Source of the DNA: Chara braunii
Taxonomy: Eukaryota; Streptophyta; Charophyceae; Charales; Characeae
Assembly: GCA_003427395.1 (NCBI GenBank)
Contig: BFEA01000992.1
Location: forward strand, 143,195-168,556
Reading direction: 5' to 3'
DNA: 25,362 nucleotides
Both the position numbers and the translations under genes were made by a program. The notes below the pieces were generated by a model, which did not search any database, was not told where the DNA came from, and saw only the letters and a program-made list of their open reading frames with translations. The stretch's first letter is position 1. Every line of letters starts with the position of its first letter. This document shows, piece after piece, positions 17,461-25,362 of the stretch.

Positions 17461-18020
17461 TTACCTGGCGGGAGCAGGGCGACCAGCGACAACACATATT
17501 TTCACATTCTAGCGGGAGATTCATTCCCATTTTGTGGACTTAGCAAGAAGAGGAGTCAGCCTCATGTTTGTGCCCATAATGATTGCCATCTCTTTCCTGT
17601 CCATTTATGTCAGTCCTATTACAGACTCCATCTTGTCCATCATTTGAATTGCTGAGGTGGTGATCCCTCCACTTCAGGATGCGCAGGCGCCGTTTGATCA
17701 ATTCGGTGCTAGTAGTTGTGGCCCGAGCCCAGGCGCTGGTCGTTATTCTAGTCCGGAGTTTGTTCATTGTAATACTCAACAGTGTCTGCAGTATGGTCAT
17801 CTTCGTTTTTCTTATGAAGGTCGGCCTGCTGCCTAACTAAGGTCCTGGACAAGGCGTGAACCTGGTCGCAGGACCAGGGTACGTGCATTGGGCAAGAATG
17901 AGTGACAAGAGAATTGGTTGCGAAAGTGGTGGGGATTCAGGCGGCAATCATCTCACTATGCTGGCTTGCTGGTGAGTGACCGTAGGTGATGACTACCTCA
18001 TTGGACTATGTTAGACAAAC
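17459..18020. other. No gene recognised
   Basis: Begins with ACTTACCTGGCGGG, which equals the 5' end of U1 snRNA for 14 bases and then departs from it. It contains the perfect hairpin CCTGGTC-GCAG-GACCAGG (17861-17878). No supported coding frame. Confidence 0.5.
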
Positions 18021-18108
18021 GGACCTGGCTCGGTTGGTACGCACCTGAACTGTTGAGTTGCACGAATTGAGACTTTTCGGATGAAGAGAGTCGGTTCGAT
18101 CTGTTTAG
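18021..18108 (+). other. tRNA-like SINE head
   Basis: ACCTGGCTCGGTTGGTACGC gives an A box (TGGCTCGGTTGG). About 67 nt later TCGGTTCGATCTG gives a B box. The A box is close to that of the SINE at 7141-7659. The spacing between the boxes is longer than in a tRNA, so it is probably a decayed SINE promoter. No body or tail could be defined. Confidence 0.4.
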
Positions 18109-19702
18109 GAAAACGATTCATCATCAGCAGAGTTGTTGACCCTCTTACCGCAACCATAGCTAGGACTGTTGTTGCGCTGAGGGACTGACCTGGGATACAG
18201 TTGGTGAACTGCTGAACAGACGCAGCTTGCAGAGGCTACTGCACTGTCACTGGTCCAATTGTGTGAACTGCTGAGAACTGGCTACGTTGGTATGCCTAAT
18301 GCATACCTGCTGACTGTGACCACAGTCTGAACTGTTGCGGGTAGCGGACTGTGTGACCGCATACGGCTATTGCTGCGGCATTCGGGCGACAGGTTGTTGA
18401 GAGACAGTTGTTGTGTGCACAACCGTTCTCGCTACATAGCAGGGGTACGAAGCAGGTACACAGGTCCCGCTTGGAGTCAATTGGGTGAGTGGGTGCGGCA
18501 GACACTGTTATTTTGAGTGAGCCGCTTGCACGTTGTCGTCGGAACAGGCCTCCGGAGAGGGGGGAGGTGTGTCTCGATTGCTGAACCTGCTGAGTTACGA
18601 GTTCTAAGGAATTCTTGTGTTAGTGTGCCGCTACTACACTAAGGTTCGGCTGATGCTCTCTTCGGCGAAGTACAACTGTTGTGTAAGCCACTACAACGGG
18701 CCACTGCAGTTGCTGCCGGTTGCTACAGCTAAACAGCTGTTTGTTATTCCCGCTACTACAGCAGGCTGGGTCTTTCTGCTCTGGGACGCTGTGTTACTGA
18801 GCGAGAGGGACTATTGCTGTTGCAATCTGCTGTTTCTCAAAGAGGCTGCTGTACGAACGATGAGGGTTCAGTGACAAGGTGATTTGACTAAGTTAGCAGC
18901 AAAGCATGGTTGCACTCTTACTGCAAAATGAAGTTGACGTTTTGAGTGCAGACTGAATTCCCGTAATCAGAGTGCCCGCTGGTCTGCACAACCTGTTTTC
19001 TTTTGCCGGTCCAAGCTACTGTGTCCTTGCTATTTGCACTATTGGGGAGGTTGTCGTGTCTCTCAGGCTGGGGCAGCGCTGAAGGGGCAGTGGGTAAGCC
19101 ATATAGCTGTTGAGTTTTTCGCTGGCTCAGGCTGGTATGACAGCGAGACCTGTGTTGGCTGCTGTTGGTGGCAATAGACTGTCGCAGTGGGAGAACTGAG
19201 TTTGCAGCAGCACCCATGAGTTGCTGAATGTCGGGTCCTGCTGGTTGAGCTTGTATCAGGCGGATTGCTGTTTCGACCGCACCTCATCGTATTGCAATGT
19301 TCTCAATCGCCGTGTGAGCAGCATCCAGTTGAGCTAGGCTGCGATTACCGTGTTTCAAGTAGAGCACGGGGGCGTGTTCTATTTGGACGGTGCGTTTCTA
19401 GGCTGTACAAATGCATCCTTAGTCAGCAGTTGAAGCGGTTTGAGAATGTGATCAGGCCTTTACGGACGGGTTACTGCGGCGACTTGAGAGACAATCAAAA
19501 GGCAGCTACTTGCGTTTTGGCCGTGGTTTGGCCGGCTTCACAACATTTTTTTTTTTGGCCACCATTGCGAGGCCCTCAGGGGCATCAAGGTAACAAGGCC
19601 CTCTCTTGCGAGTTGAGTTGTCCCTCTCTTGTATCTCGAGCGTCTGAAACCCCTCCTTCTGCCCTTCTTACTCTAAGTCTAGTCTAAGGTTAGGAGGGGA
19701 AG
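18109..19702. other. Hairpin-bearing CTG/GTTG-rich stretch, no gene
   Basis: Perfect hairpins GGTATGC-CTAAT-GCATACC (18289-18307) and GACTGTG-AC-CACAGTC (18312-18327) are adjacent. GTTGTG/CACAAC (about 18411-18424) and the palindrome AAACAGCTGTTT (about 18729-18740) follow. Near 19359-19390 CAAGTAGAGCACG pairs with CGTGTTCTATTTG using G-U pairs. The open frame at 19265-19687 has no recognisable domain. Confidence 0.5.
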
Positions 19703-19783
19703 GCGGCAGGCGGGATTGCAACCCGCAGGTCCGCATCAAGACCTTGTGGGAGGTCCACCCACCGATTGCGGGAGCTCTGCCGG
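19703..19783 (-). ncRNA. tRNA-like cloverleaf of unknown identity
   Basis: On the minus strand an outer CGGCAG/CTGCCG helix encloses three perfect 5-bp arms with spacing like a class II tRNA: GTGGG-TGGACCT-CCCAC (19762-19746), AGGTC/GACCT (19744-19727, like a long variable arm) and GCGGG-TTGCAAT-CCCGC (19726-19710, like a T arm with a B-box-like loop). There is no proper D arm, and position 33 is G instead of T, so it is not an ordinary tRNA gene. It could be a SINE head or a pseudo-tRNA. Confidence 0.35.
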
Positions 19784-19799
19784 AGCCCAGGCGGGGTTC

Positions 19800-20028
19800 T
19801 AGAGGCAGGGAACACTCAGGTGTAATGATCGTTTTACGTGTGTGAGCCTATCCCTAAAGTTATATTATCTTTTTGCTATTTTGTAAATATGACTGAGGAA
19901 GGATAACTGTTTGTTTATTTGTTTGATTTCAGGACGTTGTTTTGCAAAGTAAGTTGACAAATATGTATTGAGTTAATTCATATTATCAGAGTGAATTCAG
20001 ACAACACAAAATTATGACCTATGTTGCG
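19800..20028. other. AT-rich spacer
   Basis: AT-rich sequence before the hairpin array. Nothing recognised. Confidence 0.5.
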
Positions 20029-20029
20029 G

Positions 20030-21632
20030 AGACTGGGCGAACGCGTAAGTTGCGGGTTGCTCTGTCTTTCACACTCGTTTTATTTGTTATCAAGCAGGCT
20101 AGACTACCCATAAGTTGGGTAGCTTAGTTCTACGCTATATATAACCGTTCGGGCTGGCCGGGCACAACATAAGTTGTTGTGTTCTGGTCATATGACTTTC
20201 GTTGTTGTTCAAGCAAAGGCTGGACTCCTTATAAGTTGAGGTGGTCCAGACCCTTTGTGTATGCCGAATGTTTAGGCTGATCAGGCTCACCATAAGTTGG
20301 TGCGGCCCGGTCATACACCTTATGTCGATTGTTCAGACAAAGGCTGACCACACCATAAGTTGGTGTGAATCAGTCTTATGCTTTATTATTCAGGCGAGAC
20401 TATTCACACCACAAGTTGGTGTGGTCAAGTCATGAGCCGCCATCATTAAGTGAATCAGAGTATACAAAGTGATACATTACTTATTTATGTATATTCATGG
20501 CAGGCTGGGCGCCATAAGTTGGGAGATCTAGCCATATAAGCCGGTAACAGACAAAGCAGAGGGAAGGAAGATTACAAAATGGTGTGGTAACTTTGGGCAG
20601 GCTGACTCATTCATAAGTTGGGTAGTTGGTCCTATGTCCTTCATAACACGAAAGCAGAAAAATATATAAAGTTTGGCTATTTCTTTTTCTAAACATAACT
20701 GATGTTTGAATGGGGATCCTCATGAGTTGAGATGATCTGACCACTCGTCTGAAGAGAGAAAGAACTTGTAACTCTACTTATTGAATGTAATTGTGTTGTG
20801 GAGGCTGGGCGAACGCATAAGTTGCGGGCTGTTCAGTCACACGCGCTTGTTTGCTTGTTAGGCGGGCTAGACTACTCATACGTTGAGTAACCTAGTTCTA
20901 CGCCACATGTCATCGTGTGGCCTGGCTAGACACATCATAAGTTGGTGTGTTCTGGTCATATGCCTTTCGTCGTCTGTTTAGGCAGAGGCTGGACCCCTTA
21001 TAAGTTGATGTGGCTCAGTTATTCGTGTATGCCGAAAGTTTAGGCTGACCAGCCTCATCATAAGTTGGTGCAGCCCTGGTTATATGCCTTATGTCATTCG
21101 TTCAGACAAAGGTTTATCACAACATAAGTTGTTGTCGTAAGTTCTATGCCTTATGTCTATAAGTTGAACATGGTTGTATTGCGAAGGCTGGGCAAACGCA
21201 TAAGTTGCGAGTTGTTCGGTCATTCTCGCATGTGGCTTTATCTAGGCTAGGCTGGACTACTCATAAGTTGAGTTGCCTAGTTTTATGCTATATGTCACTG
21301 TATGGGTTGGCCGGACGCAACATAAGTTGTTGTGTTCTGGTCATATGCCTTTTGTCGTTGTCTAGGCTAAGGCTGACCCCTCATAAGTTGAGGAGGTTCA
21401 ATTCTTTGTTATGCCGAATGTTCAGGCTGACCTGCCTCACCATAAGTTGGTGCGGGCCGGTCATACGCCTTATGTTACTGGTTTTTGCAGAAACTGGTCG
21501 CACCATATGTTGGTGTGGGATGGTCTTATGCGTTACGTATACTCGTGTTACCAGGCCGGGGCACCATAAGTTGGTGTGGCGTAGCCATATAAACTGGCAA
21601 GTCAGTCACATCCATAAGTTGGGTTGACTGAT
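20030..21632 (+). repeat. Array of about 24 covarying CATAAGTTG hairpins in three higher-order blocks
   Basis: Hairpins with loop TAAGT recur roughly every 60 bp. Loop starts are at 20046, 20111, 20170, 20232, 20293, 20356, 20412 (CAAGT), 20515, 20614 and 20723 (TGAGT); then 20818, 20879 (TACGT), 20938, 21001, 21061 and 21125; then 21201, 21264, 21323, 21384, 21443, 21506 (TATGT), 21567 and 21615. The closing bases CA...TG are nearly constant. The next stem bases differ between units but stay paired: CGCA/TGCG, CCCA/TGGG, CTCA/TGAG, AACA/TGTT, ACCA/TGGT. Unit types A to F recur in the same order in blocks starting near 20029, 20800 and 21183. Linkers contain TATGCC, CTTATGTC and TTCAGGC-AAAGGCTG. 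It is non-coding. The function and class are not known to me. Confidence 0.9.
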
Positions 21633-21639
21633 CCTATGT

Positions 21640-22025
21640 CTTATGTAAGGAAAGGTAAAAAAGGAATAACGAGGTTTTTTTAACGAACTATGTGACCTGA
21701 AAAGGAACCTGTGGGTTGGTGAGAGATGTTGTTGTGCTCACCCATGTATGTTTCTGTTGGGGTATCTCTGGGGATTTGTCTTTTTTTGATAGCTTAGTCG
21801 CTTTAGATGCTCGCCGAGTGCTCGAGTTATAGGTAGATAAAATGGATGATGGGGAAACTTGGGGTATGATAGGAGTGACCTTATTAGAAATTAGGACTAA
21901 CGATGACTCACGAAACCATCTTCAAGTGGGGTTCGTGTAAACTATCTCCAGTTCGACTATCTAGTGAGTGTCAGAAGTTAGTCCCAAGTATAGTTGTACT
22001 TTGTCTTTGCAATTTCAACTTTGTA
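21640..22025. other. No gene recognised
   Basis: Unremarkable sequence after the hairpin array. No supported gene or repeat. Confidence 0.5.
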
Positions 22026-22029
22026 TAAA

Positions 22030-22240
22030 TCTTGGCAGTCTCCTGTTCCTACGGGAAGCGCTGCCAAAATTTTTACAAATATGAAGGAGTTAGTCATTTT
22101 TGGACTCCTGGAAATTATGAAAAGACACTTTTCCTACGGAAAGCGCTGCCGAAATTTTGCAAAAATTGAAGGGTTAGATTACTTTCTGCTAGAAGAAATT
22201 TGGCAATCTGCCCTGTTTAGGAAAGATACTTTCGGAAGTT
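22030..22240 (+). repeat. 85-bp tandem repeat, about 2.5 copies
   Basis: CCTACGGGAAGCGCTGCC at 22048 recurs as CCTACGGAAAGCGCTGCC at 22133, with similar flanks (AAATTTTTACAAATATGAAG against AAATTTTGCAAAAATTGAAG). A third, partial unit begins near 22199. The open frame across it cannot encode a protein repeat because 85 is not a multiple of three. Confidence 0.75.
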
Positions 22241-22269
22241 TCAGGGGTTTCTGTGGAAGAAAGTGAGGA

Positions 22270-22955
22270 AGGAAGCTAGTAGAGGAGCTAGGCTACGAGA
22301 TGGAGCACATTCTCCATTTCGCTCAAACGTAGTAGTGCCTTTCCTTGGTCTGTATTGTGATACAGGGCTGCGAATTCGATTGAAGGCTTGACTTGTTCAG
22401 CCTGATCCTACAGACCATTATCGTCTGTTATCATTGATAACAGGTCGGTTGCCGATTCATCGGTCTACGACAACAACTTTCCTGCTTCTGCATCTCAACC
22501 TAAGGCCTTGGCTCTTGTGGGCTTTTATGTTTCTTAGGGTTTTTCACCCAGACTTCTTTTCAAATGACCATTTCAAAAAGACCGAGTACCTTTATTTTCA
22601 GGGATGGTGGAAATTGGTTGGGGCTTGTATGCACAAGGCAGGGTGTGAGTCACAGAAAAACAGTAAAGTTGACTCCTTTAGTACGTGTGATGTTGTTGTT
22701 GCTTGAACCTTGTGTGATCGCAGGTATGCTTACGAGATCTTTTGAATTGAGCTTGGCGATAGTCTGAGTATTGCGTGAATGCTGATGGACAAGCCACACA
22801 ACTGCTGTGAGAGTGATCGTCTAATACCACACGAACTTCTGCTTGACTATGTGGACTATCCTTACTCTTACCCTTTAAAATTATTTTGGTCTAACGTTAT
22901 AGTCCGTGGCAACCGTCAAAGTCAAACTCCTTGATTTCTCTCCAGACCCTGGATG
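22270..22955. other. No gene recognised
   Basis: The open frame at 22434-22706 has aromatic-rich but unrecognised content and no supporting signals. Confidence 0.5.
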
Positions 22956-22959
22956 ATGG

Positions 22960-23162
22960 AGCCTGCTTCCTAGGCCACGAGAGGTGACTGCCACCACAGG
23001 TTTGAACCTGTGTACCACACACTCTCCGCAGGGTGCAAAAGAGGGTGTGGTGATCAACCGCCTTGGCGGTTGTCTAGCGTCGAGAGATTAACCTCTCTTG
23101 GCGCATGTTAGCCGACACTTGAGTGTCGAAGCGTGACCCCCGAAATTATCGGGGGTCGCACG
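22960..23162. other. Dense hairpin ladder
   Basis: Consecutive perfect or near-perfect stems: CACAGGTT-TG-AACCTGTG (22995-23012); ACCACACACTCT with AGAGGGTGTGGT (23014-23051, one mismatch); CAACCGCC-TT-GGCGGTTG (23055-23072); GAGAG/CTCTC (23082-23097); CGACACT-TG-AGTGTCG (23113-23128); GACCCCCGA-AATTA with TCGGGGGTC (23135-23157, 9 bp). The first has a T-arm-like GGTTTGAACC. The other stems are unrelated to each other. Confidence 0.82.
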
Positions 23163-23242
23163 ATTGTCGATACCACATAGTACTACATCGTTGCGACTGC
23201 TTGCATACGCTTGCATCGCTGGTCGATATGAGAAAGACCTGA

Positions 23243-23838
23243 GAGTGCAGAGGACTCATTACCGAAGGGCACCATTCGCAGGTCCACCTTTGCCCTCCTT
23301 CGCAGTGATTCATGTTGTCTCACCTTTGAGAAACCTATTTCCCAGCCTTCAAGGTTTCTTTCTTGTGAGAGAGAATAACACCTTACCTTTTTTTTATCAA
23401 GTTTTGACTACTTCTCAATTAATGTTTGTTGTCCTTGTGCAAGGGCCATGTTAATCTTCTCTGCTCCCTCCACCATGTCCACACCTCTATCCGCCCCACA
23501 AATCATAGGTTCAACCTTCGACACAAGAACTCAAATAGTACACCACATCCTTCACGCTACCTCCAGCCCGTCATGCCTTCCTCATGTTCCCGCATCGCAG
23601 GCGGGATTTCGAATTCTCCCTTTGGTCGCCCTATCCCCCCCCCACCCACTCTCGCTCTCCATTCTCCAAAGAGTCTCGCTCTCAGGACCTGATACCATTC
23701 CAGAAACAGTCTCCCGACCCGACAACACTTTCCAAACTTTCCAAAATGCATCGTACCGCAATTTTCCAGGCACACCTGCTGCACCTGGCTGCTATTCCGT
23801 CCAAAAGTAAGTGCTCCAGTAATGAGTACTTGAAATAA
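23243..23838 (-). repeat. 0.6 kb U6-containing repeat, copy B
   Basis: Second copy of 6218-6814, starting at GAGTGCAG and ending at GAAATAAG, with scattered single-base differences. It is followed at once by the inverted SINE segment instead of the sequence that follows copy A, so the junction at about 23838 is a rearrangement point. Confidence 0.85.
23396..23470 (-). pseudogene. U6 snRNA-derived sequence within repeat copy B
   Basis: Same as the relic at 6371-6450, with GCAGAGAAGATTAACATGGC and CCTTGCACAAGGACAACAAA on the minus strand. The altered ACAGAGA box and AGC triad are shared by both copies, so these changes preceded duplication. Confidence 0.8.
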
Positions 23839-24095
23839 GATCCAGGTTGGTGTTCCCCCGTACTATACATAGACTAGTGAGAGGATGAGATAAATGCGTA
23901 CTACCAAGAAAGATGAAATAGATGAGAGAAGGATACAGCTTACCTTTTAAAAAGAAAAAAGAAAAAAAAGTAAGTGTTGCTAGGTCGCAAGACTGTTTCC
24001 GGAGTGCTAGCAGCTCCTGAGACTGTTTCCGAATAGAATAACAGCCAGGTGCTTGCAGGTGTGGTCGAGAAATTGCGGTACGATGCATTTTGAAG
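23839..24095 (+). mobile_element. 5'-truncated SINE copy with flank, inverted relative to 7016-7273
   Basis: Begins inside the SINE body at GATCCAGGTTGGTG, runs through CTATACATAGACTAGTGAG and the A-rich tail (about 23947-23970), then continues into the same flanking sequence as at 7016-7140. Because the flank is shared, this is a duplicated piece of the locus and not a separate insertion. Confidence 0.85.
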
Positions 24096-24855
24096 TGTGC
24101 ACGGTTGAAAAAAGGAGAAGAGCAAAGAGAAGGAATGTTTTGAGAGAGTGATCTAGCACACAGCGATATGGATCAGGCGAACACAACTGAGGCAAGCCAC
24201 ATTGTGTTACTTGAGATGTGGTTGAGGACGTGAGCTCTTAACAGTATTAAAGAAANGTTAGGTCACGTTACTCAGCCAGTCGAACAAACGAGGGATATCA
24301 TAAAAGCTTGCGGCAAACTATTATCCGTATGAGTATGATTCAGCCATCCCTGATCAGAGAAACAAACTACCTTGAGTTGGCTAACACCACAGGTCTAGTA
24401 TCAACTTTTGCCTTGTGGTGATATCCAAAAACTTTACTGAAGTTAAAATAAAAAACACATAAGTTTCATAGTTTTTTCTTGAAAAAAAAAAAAAGTTTTT
24501 GCCTCAGAAAAATTAGTTTTTGAATTTTTAAATTCAAAGACAAAGTCAAAAAATAAAATAAAAACTTGCGCAATTTAGATCTCGAAAAGATCTACAAACC
24601 CATTTATTTTGTTTTTTTTTTTGAGAATTTTTAAAGTCTAAAACAATTTTTGAAAGTCACAGCCGAACCCAACCGCGACCGAAGCCGCGGCAGCCGTAAT
24701 CACGACCGCCCTCCGAGCTCGACCTTGCGGACGCGTCCGCGGATGTTTCGTAGGCATCAACATTCGATCAAAGGCGGAGCACGACATCCTAATTAGCCTT
24801 CATAACTTTGAGCCTGAGAACGGCTTTCCTCTTTGAGTGTGGAGCCTCCTTACAG
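24096..24855. other. AT-rich stretch, no gene recognised
   Basis: A/T-rich with several A and T runs (24480-24625), one ambiguous base at 24256 and a GC-rich 14-bp palindrome GCGGACGCGTCCGC near 24726-24739. Confidence 0.5.
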
Positions 24856-24859
24856 CCAC

Positions 24860-25277
24860 ATGTTGTCCGACCTATTCATTGTCTGGGACCTGGAGCGTGG
24901 CGGAAACAGGAAGGATAAAGAGGTCCTGGTGATGAAATACAAATCCGACAGAGACAGGGAGATGGATGGGAAGAGAGGCATGTCGAGACATGTATTCCCA
25001 TAGGCAGAATCAGCGGGAACATGCAGTTAGCATGGTCAGGGAGGAAAAATACATAGAGCATGTGTTCTATTTTTATGGACACGACGGTAAGCTGCACAAC
25101 ACTGGCTCGTTTCTNGAGACGGTGGAGCAGGCCAGAGCATGGCTCAAATGAGTGCAAGGACACCCGAAGTTTCTCACCAGCATCTCAATTAGTAAAACGC
25201 CACTCGAAAGTCTACAGTTTTCTGAGTTCGCGATCAANTACTCAACATTCAGAGACTTGTACTTCAGCAACACTTAA
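24860..25277 (+). pseudogene. Unrecognised protein-like gene fragment with one frameshift and one internal TGA
   Basis: An ATG at 24860 opens a 47-codon frame (MLSDLFIVWDLERGGNRKDK, then EVLVMKYKSDRDREMDGKRG) ending at 25001-25003. An overlapping frame, open from 24936, continues as REEKYIEHVFYFYGHDGKLH, NTGSF and ETVEQARAWLK, has TGA at 25149-25151, then reads on in the same frame as VQGHPKFLTSISISKTPLES, LQFSEFA and YSTFRDLYFSNT to TAA at 25275-25277. Composition is protein-like throughout. Ambiguous bases at 25116 and 25238 fall inside it, so sequencing error could explain part of the damage. No family is recognised. Confidence 0.4.
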
Positions 25278-25362
25278 TCATATGAGTTACCTTAAAGTTT
25301 CAGCTAAGACCAATCGGCATTCAGTCATTGTCACTTGACACAGAGATCAATACCAATCAGAT

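Noticed and set aside
17459-17475. ACTTACCTGGCGGG equals the first bases of U1 snRNA; ACTTACCTGG also occurs at about 13548.
   Set aside because: Similarity stops after about 14 bases and no U1 stem-loops follow. The word is also the complement of a consensus 5' splice site.
20030-21632. The hairpin array as a CRISPR array or an integron attC series.
   Set aside because: The repeated part is only about nine bases with variable stems, there are no unique spacers of fixed length, and the setting is eukaryotic with no cas or integrase gene.

Overview
Eukaryotic, repeat-dominated nuclear DNA. There is no bacterial gene organisation, and almost all open frames are short or lie in low-complexity sequence. 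Microsatellites, poly-A/T tracts, a decayed non-LTR retrotransposon, tRNA-derived SINE-like elements and several U6 snRNA-derived sequences fill the window. The U6 copy at 15385 keeps a GTCC-TTCG-GGAC 5' stem-loop followed by ATCCG, which resembles U6 of plants and green algae more than animal U6. Together with a type III hammerhead element of the kind called retrozyme in plants, this suggests the green lineage, possibly a streptophyte alga. That placement is inference.

Layout. 1-2001: two direct repeats of at least 705 bp, about 95% identical by eye and 1296 bp apart, flank a 0.6 kb non-coding internal region. Each repeat carries a type III hammerhead ribozyme. The first is complete. The second has a G to A change in the conserved first base pair of stem II. 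This is the architecture of a retrozyme. 2049-3530: four copies of a short element beside a long (TG)n tract. 3100-6060: dispersed copies of a module of about 100 bp and a 46-bp tandem repeat, with a possible two-exon membrane-protein gene fragment on the minus strand at 4316-5026. 6218-8000: a 0.6 kb repeat containing a U6 relic, a tRNA-headed SINE and degenerate relatives. The same U6 repeat and part of the SINE segment recur at 23243-24095. 8582-10780: an L1-like LINE with endonuclease and reverse transcriptase remnants, clearly dead. 10900-15500: hairpin-rich sequence, a degenerate tandem repeat, a second and a third type of U6-derived sequence, one broken reading frame and an assembly gap. 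15500-19800: mostly unrecognised sequence with more hairpins, a (GA)n tract and tRNA-like pieces. 20030-21632: an array of about 24 hairpins on a basic step of about 60 bp. They share the core CATAAGTTG while the flanking stem bases change together and stay complementary. 22960-23162: a dense series of unrelated perfect hairpins. 24860-25277: a broken protein-like frame running close to the right edge.

No intact conventional gene can be defended. The strongest biology is in RNA structure: the hammerhead pair, the covarying hairpin array, the U6-derived repeats, and the recurrent runs of perfect short hairpins with unrelated stems.
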